Positions 1 through 7,743 of a stretch of DNA of 64,000 nt are shown in pieces; the stretch's first letter is position 1, and every line of letters begins with the position of its first letter. The position numbers were made by a program, and so were the translations under genes. The stretch lies in NCBI RefSeq assembly GCF_913777625.1, contig NZ_CAJYTI010000029.1, positions 1 through 64,000 of the forward strand, given 5' to 3'. The notes below the pieces were generated by a model. It did no database searches. It worked only from the letters and a program-made list of their open reading frames with translations, and had not been told where the DNA came from. This stretch comes from an uncultured Sphingomonas sp. (GTDB lineage Bacteria > Pseudomonadota > Alphaproteobacteria > Sphingomonadales > Sphingomonadaceae).

Positions 1-116
1 GCGGCGCGGCGGAGCGATCGTCGATCGTCGATCGTCACATTGTCGCCAATAAGGATAATGCGGCTGACATAGGCGTCCAGCAGTTCGCCCACCATTCCGA
101 CCAGATTGTAGTTCAT
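1..116 (-). other. Possible 5' end of a gene running off the left edge
   Basis: A minus-strand reading frame opens with ATG at 116 and stays open to the window edge (38 codons). The translation begins MNYNLVGMVGELLDAY. I do not recognise it. No good ribosome-binding site precedes the ATG. The frame contains a short tandem repeat (three GATCGTC units near 15-35). It could be a real gene start, a fragment or chance. Confidence 0.15.
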
Positions 117-266
117 CGTGCAGTTCAACCCTAATCCGTTGGCAAATGCCGACGCAGCCAGGTGACGTTCGAGCTTCAACCTCCTAATACCTGGTCGGCC
201 GCGATATAAGCTGCCATTCATAAGCATGAGGCGTGCCGGCCGAGGTACGGCATACGGGGGTGTTTT

Positions 267-1508
267 TTGTCACTTTTCCGCCAGGAGGCGCTTGAACATA
301 GGCAGTATCGCCTCTACGGCGAGTTGATCGTGACCCGGCGATTGTCCACCGAGCTTTTGGTGTGGCTAATCTTGCTAATTATGGTTGGGCTCGCTCTTTG
401 GCTGGTTCTAGGCAGTTACGCACGAACTGAGGTTGTGCGTGGAACCCTGGTTACCGATCGACCCTCGGCGCAGATCGTTGCGTCCACACCGGGGGTGGTC
501 GACCGGCTGTTTGTGCGGGACGGGAGCACGGTGCGCGCGGGCGCTCCGATAGGGGTGATCAAAGCCGATCGGCAGGACGAGACTGGGTCGGTAGTTGGCA
601 GCAGCGGTGTAGCGACGCTTGACCGGCGTCTCGCGCTCGCTGACAAGCAGATGCAGCTTGCAAGGTCGTACGAACAGAAGGAGCGTGCTCGCCTGTACTC
701 TAATATGCAGGCCGTCACTGCCAAGCTCGTGGAGGTCTCGAACCAGATCATCCTTCAGCAGGAACTAGTCGCCTCCAACAAACAACTGTTTGAACAATTG
801 AACGAAATTGTGCAGAAAGGTTTTGTCAGCCGAACTCAATACGAAGCTAGAAGGCAGAATTGGCTTTCGTCCCAGCAGCAACTCGGTGCGCTTCGACAGC
901 AGAAGGTGGCGTTGGAACAGGAGCAGGCGGGTATCACAGCGACGCTTAACGAGCTAGGCGGCGAGACGCTGCGGCAGGTCAACGAGGTTAAGACCTCTGT
1001 CGGCGCGCTTGAACAGCAACGGGCGCAACTGCGCGGCGCTAGCGGCTACAGGCTGATCGCGCCGATCTCGGGCACTATAACGGGTCTTCAAACCGGACTC
1101 GGCAGTTCGGTCCGCGCCGACGAGCCGTTGATGACGATTGTGCCCGTCAAATCCACGGTGCGGGCTGAAATGTACGCCCCGTCGCGCGCGATTGGGTTTA
1201 TTCGTGTCGGCCAGGAAGTGCGTTTGATGTATGAGGCCTTTCCTTTTCAGCGGTTTGGTACGTTTAAGGGCTCAGTGACAGCAATTTCACGAACCGCGCT
1301 CGATCCGCGCGATCTCCGGGTCGCGATTAAGTTCGACGAGCCAGTCTACCGCATCGTAGTCGCGATCAACCAACAGTCGGTGGAGGCAGATGGTCAGCGC
1401 ATCCAGCTCCAGCCAGGCATGACGCTCGCGGGCAGCATCGTGCTCGAGCGCCGGTCGTTCCTACAATGGCTGCTGCTGCCCTTACAGTCTGTAAGCAAGC
1501 GGACCTGA
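267..1508 (+). CDS. HlyD-family membrane fusion protein of a peptide exporter
   Basis: This 413-residue protein is the likely periplasmic adaptor that links the adjacent C39-peptidase ABC exporter to an outer-membrane channel. A short cytoplasmic N-terminus is followed by one membrane helix (about residues 30-52), a lipoyl/barrel-sandwich half (about 65-105), a long Gln/Glu-rich coiled-coil hairpin (about 115-250), then the second lipoyl half (motif LIAPISGTITGLQTG) and a beta-barrel region. That order is typical of HlyD/bacteriocin-secretion accessory proteins. The start is TTG; there is no in-frame ATG that keeps the N-terminus. It ends one base before the exporter gene, so the two are surely co-transcribed. 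Function is by family; the substrate is inferred from context. Confidence 0.85.
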   Translation: MSLFRQEALEHRQYRLYGELIVTRRLSTELLVWLILLIMVGLALWLVLGSYARTEVVRGTLVTDRPSAQIVASTPGVVDRLFVRDGSTVRAGAPIGVIKADRQDETGSVVGSSGVATLDRRLALADKQMQLARSYEQKERARLYSNMQAVTAKLVEVSNQIILQQELVASNKQLFEQLNEIVQKGFVSRTQYEARRQNWLSSQQQLGALRQQKVALEQEQAGITATLNELGGETLRQVNEVKTSVGALEQQRAQLRGASGYRLIAPISGTITGLQTGLGSSVRADEPLMTIVPVKSTVRAEMYAPSRAIGFIRVGQEVRLMYEAFPFQRFGTFKGSVTAISRTALDPRDLRVAIKFDEPVYRIVVAINQQSVEADGQRIQLQPGMTLAGSIVLERRSFLQWLLLPLQSVSKRT

Positions 1509-1509
1509 T

Positions 1510-3663
1510 ATGGCGGCCATGTTTAACGACGACGGGCTGGGGAGCCCCTCCGGGACACCCGTCATCATCCAGAGCGAAGCGAGCGAATGCGGCTTGGCAT
1601 GCATCGCGATGGTCGCGAGTGCGCACGGTCATAACGTCGATCTCGGCACGTTACGGATGCGGTTTAGCGTCTCGCTGAAGGGGGCGACACTCAAGCAACT
1701 CGTCGATATTGCCGAAGAGATCGGGTTCGTCGCGCGCCCCCTGCGCGGCGAGATAGGAGAACTGCGAAAGATCGAGTTTCCCGCTATTCTACACTGGGAT
1801 CTGAATCATTTCGTTGTTTTGGCGGGAATAACCGGTCGCGGGTCTCGTCGGCGGTTCATTGTCCATGATCCAGCGATCGGCCGTTTGCGGGTAACCGAAG
1901 CCGAGTTCGCTAAGCGCTGGACGGGAATTTTGCTTGAGTTGATGCGATCGGATAGTTTTCACCCCCGAACTGAGCGGCGCACTTTAGGCATTACCCAACT
2001 CTGGTCATCTTCGCGGGGTTTCTGGACGACCATCAGGCAAATCGCGCTACTCTCGATCGTCATCCAGATAATTGCCCTCGCGGGACCTTTTTATCTTCAG
2101 ATTGCAATAGATCAGGCTCTTCCTTCATCAGATACCGAGCTGCTGCTCGTGCTCGCGCTTGGGTTCGGCGGGCTCGCAGTCATCGACCTTGTTTCTACGT
2201 GGCTACGGTCGATCGTTGTCCTAAAACTCAACAATTCGCTATCTTACCACATCGTGGTGAACTTGTTTCGACACCTGATGCGACTTCCCCTCTCTTGGTT
2301 CGAAAAACGTCACGTCGGCGACGTGATTTCGCGCTTCGGCGCCACGCAGCCAATCAGCCAGGTGTTAAGTAACGGGCTATTCACTTCATTGCTCGATGGG
2401 ATCATGGCGCTGACGACGCTCGCGCTAATGTTTATTTATTCGCCGGAACTGGCGGCGCTCGCGACAATGGCGTTAGCCAGCTACCTAGCGTTGCGCCTCG
2501 CCTTTTTCCAGGCTCTCAGACTTCGCAGTGTGAGCGCGATCACCACCGCAGCCGCCGAGCAGAGCGCTTTCATTGAAAGCGTGCGCGGGATCGCGGCGAT
2601 TAAGTCCTTCGGGCAGGAAGGCAATCGCCAGCGAATCTGGCAGCGAAAGAAGGCCGACGCGGTGAATGCCGCGATCCTGTCCGGGACGCTAAGCGCAGCC
2701 TTTGACGCTGCCGCCCAGTTCGTGATCGCAATTGAGCGGGTGTTGTTCATCTACATTGCGGTGTCGTTCGCGTTACGCGGTACACTGACGGTCGGGACGA
2801 TTTTCGCATTTCAAGCTTACAAACAGCAGTTTCTTGACGCAGGGATTCGGCTCGTTGGGCAGGCGGTTGGCTTTAAGCTGCTGTCAGTCCATTTAGGTCG
2901 CATGTCGGATATTGCGCTCTCGCCACCTGAAGACAAAGCTCATCTACGTACGACCGACCTCCCCGAGGATTGCGGCGCGATAGAGCTGCGCGACGTTCGC
3001 TACAGCTACGGCGTCGGCGAAGCTCCTGTGCTCGCCAAGGTGAACCTGAAGATAGAACCCGGTGAGTTAGTGGCGTTCGTGGGACCGTCTGGCGGCGGCA
3101 AGACGACTCTCATGAAACTGATGATGGGACTCTTCGAGCCCACTGGAGGCCAAGTGCTGATCGGCGGAAGGCCGTTGTTGGGGATGTCCAAGCAGGCCTA
3201 CCGCCGAAGGGTAGGCTCCGTAGCGCAGAACGATAATCTCTATGCCGGTAGCTTGGCGCAAAATATCGCGTTTTTCGATCCCGAGCCCAACATGGACCGC
3301 GTCCGCGAATGCGCTAGGCTCGCCAACATCAACCACGAAATCGAAGCCCTGCCACTACGCTACGATACGCTAGTCGGTGATATGGGCTCAACGCTATCCG
3401 GTGGGCAAAAGCAGCGGGTCTTGCTAGCGCGCGCGCTCTACTCGCAGCCGCAGCTATTGTTCATGGACGAAGGCACCGCAAACCTCGATCACGTGGCCGA
3501 AGATGCTGTGATGACGTCATTGACGGCCCTGACGATGACCCGGATAGTGATTGCCCACCGCCCGATGGCGGTGCAAGCGGCGGACCGCGTATTTCTTGTG
3601 TCTGAAGGTCGGGTGCAGCAGCTCAGTAAAGCACTGCCGAAATCACGGTCACCGAAGATCTAA
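1510..3663 (+). CDS. Peptidase C39-containing ABC exporter (PCAT)
   Basis: A 717-residue inner-membrane transporter that should cut double-glycine leaders and export the cargo. Residues about 15-150 are a C39 cysteine peptidase with the catalytic set visible: Cys27 in ECGLAC, His100 in HWDLNHFVVL and Asp120 in VHDPA. A six-helix ABC transmembrane domain follows (about 165-440). The nucleotide-binding domain has Walker A GPSGGGKTT (about 525), signature LSGGQKQR (about 628) and Walker B LLFMDEGTANLD. Gly replaces the usual Ala after the catalytic Glu, which is conservative. The intact peptidase separates it from degenerate HlyB-type exporters. Its probable substrate is the double-glycine-leader protein at 5055-6263, since no other leader peptide is evident nearby. 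Confidence 0.93.
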   Translation: MAAMFNDDGLGSPSGTPVIIQSEASECGLACIAMVASAHGHNVDLGTLRMRFSVSLKGATLKQLVDIAEEIGFVARPLRGEIGELRKIEFPAILHWDLNHFVVLAGITGRGSRRRFIVHDPAIGRLRVTEAEFAKRWTGILLELMRSDSFHPRTERRTLGITQLWSSSRGFWTTIRQIALLSIVIQIIALAGPFYLQIAIDQALPSSDTELLLVLALGFGGLAVIDLVSTWLRSIVVLKLNNSLSYHIVVNLFRHLMRLPLSWFEKRHVGDVISRFGATQPISQVLSNGLFTSLLDGIMALTTLALMFIYSPELAALATMALASYLALRLAFFQALRLRSVSAITTAAAEQSAFIESVRGIAAIKSFGQEGNRQRIWQRKKADAVNAAILSGTLSAAFDAAAQFVIAIERVLFIYIAVSFALRGTLTVGTIFAFQAYKQQFLDAGIRLVGQAVGFKLLSVHLGRMSDIALSPPEDKAHLRTTDLPEDCGAIELRDVRYSYGVGEAPVLAKVNLKIEPGELVAFVGPSGGGKTTLMKLMMGLFEPTGGQVLIGGRPLLGMSKQAYRRRVGSVAQNDNLYAGSLAQNIAFFDPEPNMDRVRECARLANINHEIEALPLRYDTLVGDMGSTLSGGQKQRVLLARALYSQPQLLFMDEGTANLDHVAEDAVMTSLTALTMTRIVIAHRPMAVQAADRVFLVSEGRVQQLSKALPKSRSPKI

Positions 3664-4232
3664 AACTTCCCCCTCGACGCTACAAACTGATATCGCGGGC
3701 GCTGCATGAGAATGGTACGAATGAGGTTGACCCATCCGACGCCGCTATGATTCCCGAAGCTTGCGACGCCTTTCTTGGAGTGACCAATGTGGAGGTCCAC
3801 CGCCCGCGGGCAGCATGGGCGCGGCAGCCTATACTCTGGAAACGTCGTCCCCAATGCGAAGTGGCGGCTGGTCCTGAGGTGATGGGATGGACGTCCGAAA
3901 GGCTACGATGCCGGCAAGAAGCGCATGGAGCGCTCCCCAATGGTCATTGCGAAGGGCGAAATTCTCAACTGACGCCCACCCAGCAGACGTGAAAAATCGC
4001 GATTGTGCAGTATTGAATCATCCACAGCATAAGCAGAGGGTACCCTCTGTCGAAAGCGTGCTCCTGTGACTGTAAAACAGATCGGCGTGCAAGACGGCGT
4101 CGTAGTCTATTAGTATCATTCAAGAACTTTCCGCGCCAGCTTCAAAGGTAACGCACGGCTGACCTGGGATAATCGAAATTGTCTCATGATATCAGCGATA
4201 TGGCGCAAAGATAGTTTATCGCGCTTAAAATG
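3664..4232. other. Gene-free stretch between exporter and Fic gene
   Basis: I find no gene here that I can support. Short frames exist but lack ribosome-binding sites and recognisable products. One plus-strand frame near 3897-3925 reads GRPKGYDAGKK, reminiscent of a segment of IS5-family transposases, but the flanking residues do not continue that match. It may be decayed mobile-element DNA. It must also hold the ends of the converging exporter and Fic transcripts; no clear terminator hairpin was seen. Confidence 0.4.
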
Positions 4233-5021
4233 CTAGTATCGCTCCTTGAGGGCCGCGCCCAGCAACAAAGCATCATCGATTATGCTTATATAGCAATCCG
4301 TTACTGGCCGCCAATCTCCGGTTGACGTCAGCTCGTCTAAAGCTGCCCCCAGCGTCTCGGCGAAACGATAGAAAGAAGGAGACACTCCTATAATAGGATG
4401 TGACAATCCGGATAATCGCAATAACGAGGCTAAAGAAAGTAGCCTGGCCAGTCTCCCATTGCCGTCGGCGAAAGGGTGAGCCATGATTGTCGATACAAAC
4501 GTGTATATTGGCATTAATGTTTCTAGACTCGATTGCTCTTGAGCGATGGAAATTCTCGCCAGCCAATTACCAGCCCAGTTTGGCGGTTCGAATCCTACAT
4601 TTCCATTTGCCGATCGCCCGACGCCCTCTCGCTCGCGAAATTTTGATTCTTTGGCAATTAATGCGGACACGAGTTTTTTCGCGCTGACGCGATCAAGTGA
4701 CGAATTCATCAACTTGTGGTGATAGGAGAAAAAAATCGGCTCTATAGACGGGCGCAAGAATAGCCCTCGACATTTTTGCAACCAATAGTTGTTATCCCCA
4801 GGAGGGACAACATTTTGCTCCGCACTAATGGCAATGAAAGAAAACTTGGATTCCGTTCCGAAACTATCAACGGGCCCGCATCGGCAGGTTAAGCCGTAAG
4901 CAGCTATGCGTTCAGCCAATTGTCGTATTCGCGAACTTCGCTCCGGGTCGAGGGGGCGCGGATCAGGGCACGACCAACGGCAACGCCAAGTATCGCTTGA
5001 AAAATCTGATCGGTGTGTCAC
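4233..5021 (-). CDS. Fic domain protein (putative AMP transferase)
   Basis: A 262-residue protein with the Fic active-site motif HPFADGNGRLAR (residues 182-193), matching HxFx(D/E)GNGRxxR. The upstream target-binding segment FREREGVGRS...GFEPP is also present. Fic enzymes move AMP or related groups from nucleotides to Ser/Thr/Tyr of target proteins, so it is predicted to be catalytically intact. I see no clear (S/T)xxxE(G/N) inhibitory helix. It reads away from the HExxH toxin-like gene; its GTG start at 5021 lies only 33 bases from that gene's GTG at 5055. The N-terminus is uncertain: the first 30 or so residues are odd and an in-frame TTG near codon 34 is an alternative. Base composition is lower in GC than the core genome. 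It could modify the exported protein's target, act as a second toxin or be a passenger. Confidence 0.85.
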   Translation of the reverse strand: MTHRSDFSSDTWRCRWSCPDPRPLDPERSSRIRQLAERIAAYGLTCRCGPVDSFGTESKFSFIAISAEQNVVPPGDNNYWLQKCRGLFLRPSIEPIFFSYHHKLMNSSLDRVSAKKLVSALIAKESKFREREGVGRSANGNVGFEPPNWAGNWLARISIAQEQSSLETLMPIYTFVSTIMAHPFADGNGRLARLLSLASLLRLSGLSHPIIGVSPSFYRFAETLGAALDELTSTGDWRPVTDCYISIIDDALLLGAALKERY

Positions 5022-5040
5022 TTGAGTGCGTTCCGAGTGC

Positions 5041-5046
5041 GGGAGG
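5041..5046 (+). promoter_or_regulatory. Ribosome-binding site that fixes the start of the leader protein
   Basis: GGGAGG lies eight bases before GTG at 5055. It supports that GTG rather than the upstream in-frame GTG at 5013. The choice matters because starting at 5055 puts a canonical double-glycine leader at the very N-terminus. Confidence 0.65.
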
Positions 5047-5054
5047 GGTGGGTA

Positions 5055-6263
5055 GTGCGCGAGCTTTCTTTTGTTGAGTTATGCTACGTAGCAGGCGGCG
5101 GTCAGCAGACAAGCGAAGAGGGGCCTTGGGTTTGGGGAGGGGATCCTGGCGCTGGCGGAGGTGGGGGCGCCGCTCCGCCGCCGGTCGCTACTCTGGCCAA
5201 TTTTGGCCATTCTGCGCAGGAAGCTCTTCAGGCTTTTATGGACGAGCTTTCTTATACGGAGGCGCAGCACAACGATTATGTTGGCAGTAGCTATGATCAC
5301 GACATAGGCGGGGACGCCAGTCCTTGGCCGTTCGACAGCCACATACCGGTGCATGACCCTGGCGCGAACGCACAATATTGGCGAGACTGGAACGGCGATA
5401 CGGATCCCGAGACTCTGCGTAACATCAGCGCTAACCAATTAATGTATGGTAGCGCGCAATATGGTTCATTTGCGGCAGATGAGGTCGCTATACGCAGTGC
5501 AAATGGTGATCATCTATCGGCTTATGTTAACGGCATATTCTATGACGGAACATATCACTCGTCAGGAACGGCACCAACTTCCGGTGATGACATAGTCGTA
5601 ACTTCTGGTCCTGATCACGGTTATTGGACGTTCAACGCGGATTTCAGCGGAATTTCCCAGGCAAACCTTCTTAATGCCGGATTGGGATCCGTTAATAATT
5701 TCTCTGGAATACAGAGCCATGCATCTGGCGAAATGAGCCATGCAGATAAGCAAAACGCCATAGACCTCTTAAAGGTAAACGCTGGTTTTCATGCGTTTAA
5801 ATTAAATGGCATGGATATAGAACACGATATCTTAAAGGCGTTGGATCAAAAGAGAGTTGTTTTTGTAGACGGATGGCCTGATCAGCACGCTGAAACGCCG
5901 GCAGGTGAGTTCATTTTTCTATCTTCTTCATTCAAGTCGGATCCGATTGGTACAGCACTTGTACTAGCGCACGAAGGCCTTCATGCTGCATTAGCAAATG
6001 AATTCGGCTATCATGGCGGTTCCATATACGAAGAAGCTTTGGGTAAACTTGTCACGGCTTACGCATTTTCAGGACTAAATCAGACGCAGCAGAATTCTAT
6101 CAAAACGTCTGATCCAGGATTTTATTCTGACACCATTGCGTACAAGAGCTTGTCTGACCAAGGGAATTTTTCTGCTATAATGGATAGAGCTCGAGCAACT
6201 TACGGGGCGATTGAGTTGTATCCCCTGCCTAACATTTATAATGTCATCAAGGGGTCATTCTGA
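5055..6263 (+). CDS. Double-glycine-leader protein with HExxH zinc-protease motif (putative secreted toxin)
   Basis: From GTG 5055 the product is 402 residues. Residues 1-15 (MRELSFVELCYVAGG) match the LSxxELxxVxGG leader cut by C39 peptidases, so cleavage is expected after Gly15. A Gly/Pro-rich linker (about 28-45) follows, then a region I do not recognise. Near the C-terminus is LVLAHEGLHAAL with His306, Glu307 and His310 as zinc and catalytic ligands. Glu326/Glu327 in YEEALG, 16-17 residues later, could supply the third ligand. This layout resembles metallopeptidase toxin domains. Size is unusual: most C39 cargos are small peptides. The stop overlaps the next gene's ATG (TGATG). Export by the upstream transporter and antagonistic function are inference; leader and HExxH are seen directly. 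An alternative is a secreted housekeeping or peptide-processing protease. Confidence 0.75.
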   Translation: MRELSFVELCYVAGGGQQTSEEGPWVWGGDPGAGGGGGAAPPPVATLANFGHSAQEALQAFMDELSYTEAQHNDYVGSSYDHDIGGDASPWPFDSHIPVHDPGANAQYWRDWNGDTDPETLRNISANQLMYGSAQYGSFAADEVAIRSANGDHLSAYVNGIFYDGTYHSSGTAPTSGDDIVVTSGPDHGYWTFNADFSGISQANLLNAGLGSVNNFSGIQSHASGEMSHADKQNAIDLLKVNAGFHAFKLNGMDIEHDILKALDQKRVVFVDGWPDQHAETPAGEFIFLSSSFKSDPIGTALVLAHEGLHAALANEFGYHGGSIYEEALGKLVTAYAFSGLNQTQQNSIKTSDPGFYSDTIAYKSLSDQGNFSAIMDRARATYGAIELYPLPNIYNVIKGSF

Positions 6264-6688
6264 TGGTCGCGCGGAGGCAAAGGTTAGCGCTATGTTTGGT
6301 TGCTACTGGTTGCTGCGCTTTGCTTCCCACTCAGTCTAGCGCACAATATATCAAACCAAATAATCCCCCTCAGTACCTAAGTCAGATGAGGCTAGTGTTC
6401 GATGATTATCATAGGCGAAACGGATCTTATCCTGTTTATTGGTACGACATACAGAACAACTGTAGAGTTAAGCGAGCGCCATTGTGTCAAATAGAAGAAA
6501 AGTTGCCGAGATCTGAGCGAATAACAATGAAGCCTCAGTTCTCAAAATATAGTTATAAAATTGCAATGTCATCCCGCAATCACTTCAGGATTGTCGCCAT
6601 AAAAGAAGATCGTTGTCCCGAATGGTACATCGATGAAGTTGGACCGCCTATGCGGATTGCAACAAGCAGGCGTCGAGCGGGGTGCTAA
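6263..6688 (+). CDS. Small exported protein coupled to the HExxH protein; candidate immunity factor
   Basis: A 141-residue protein with a signal peptide (hydrophobic stretch about 8-22, likely cleavage after QSSA before QYIKP), so it is predicted to be periplasmic. The mature part has four Cys that could form disulfides and a segment DDYHRRNGSYPVYWYD resembling the globular heads of pilin-like proteins. No family is recognised with confidence. Its ATG overlaps the stop of the HExxH gene by one base, which implies translational coupling and a fixed stoichiometry. A periplasmic inhibitor protecting the producer would fit that arrangement, but a chaperone or co-secreted partner would too. GC content is low compared with the chromosome to the right. 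Confidence 0.65.
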   Translation: MVARRQRLALCLVATGCCALLPTQSSAQYIKPNNPPQYLSQMRLVFDDYHRRNGSYPVYWYDIQNNCRVKRAPLCQIEEKLPRSERITMKPQFSKYSYKIAMSSRNHFRIVAIKEDRCPEWYIDEVGPPMRIATSRRRAGC

Positions 6689-7743
6689 GCGTCATCGCGG
6701 CACTGTCCCGGTGCTGCCGCTATTCTGCTGGCGCCGCATATGCCTGCGAACGTCCGACGGTGGTATCGCGAGGGGCGTCGAGAGCAAGGTGGGAGCCGAA
6801 TGCCCGCGATGCGTGAACCCGAATTCGGCTGGCCTAGACCTGGTGCTCTCCAGGAACCGAAGCTGCCACGCCGATGCCGCCTCCAGCCTATCTGGGGCTG
6901 AATGATTGGGCGACGACCGTGAAAACGTGCGCCCCGCGGCAGTGAGGGCGTCTCGAGAGCGCTCACGCAAAGGCGGCAGTGAGCGAATTCTCAGATTTCC
7001 AGCACCTTCGATAGACGGGGCGCGCCGGCTTCGATCCGACGGCATCCTGTAAGCGGCATTCCCTCGGCAGGATGGCGACGCATTCGGCCGCAACCTACCG
7101 AAAGAACTGCCTTTCGTGCATCGGCAATCTTCAAACTCGCGGGGCAGGTCGTACTAATTTTGAACATCGATTTGACGATACGGAACAGTTGCGATGCACG
7201 CCAGTGCGTCGTCGCTGGACGTCCTGGGCGGTCACCTTACATCGGCCCGACTATTGAGACACGACGAACGAGATGTCGGGGAATGCGCTGCCTTTCCGGG
7301 ATCTTGACCTCGAGGGTAGCGATCCGGTGCCCTCAGCGGGAAGCGGCATCATTGCCGCGCGATCTTCCTAGCCGACCGTGCGCACAAGAGCCGCCAACGC
7401 GCCCGCAAAAAGGCTAGCAAGCGACGCTGCCGCGGGAGCGTCGCCATCGATCAAATCGACGCGTCGCAATGGGATCGGCGACTACGAGAAATTCGTCAGG
7501 TGCACCTCGTAGACCAGGTGTCGCGCACCCTCGAAGGGAGAAGCGCTGGGAGTGTATGGTACCGTGGCGTTAACTTGGATGGGCCATAAGCGGCGCCTTG
7601 CGAAACGGATCGCTGCGACATTGCCGACGGTCCGCCAAGCGTCGTACCAGCTGATAGGCAAGCAAGCAGAAACCCAAGTGAAAAGCGCAAACTAAATCTT
7701 TCGCCTATCTATTATTCATATAATACACGCGGAAGGTTCAACG
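6689..7743. other. One-kilobase stretch without a supportable gene
   Basis: Open frames here are short, overlapping and without recognisable products. A minus-strand frame at 7496-7690 starts with a signal-peptide-like run (MRFSLGFLLACLSAG) but becomes featureless after it and has no neighbour suggesting a role. GC is mixed. The stretch is probably decayed island cargo. Confidence 0.4.

Noticed and set aside
15..36. Tandem GATCGTC units at the left edge, considered as an array or iteron
   Set aside because: Only three units with no spacers and no neighbouring replication or CRISPR genes.
3747..3992. Short plus-strand frame considered as a second small leader peptide for the C39 exporter
   Set aside because: No double-glycine leader, no ribosome-binding site and no recognisable product.
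4578..4600. GGTTCGAATCC inside the Fic gene, resembling a tRNA T-arm or an attachment-site copy
   Set aside because: It lies within a coding frame, lacks any further similarity to the tRNA-Ser 3' end and is short enough to occur by chance.
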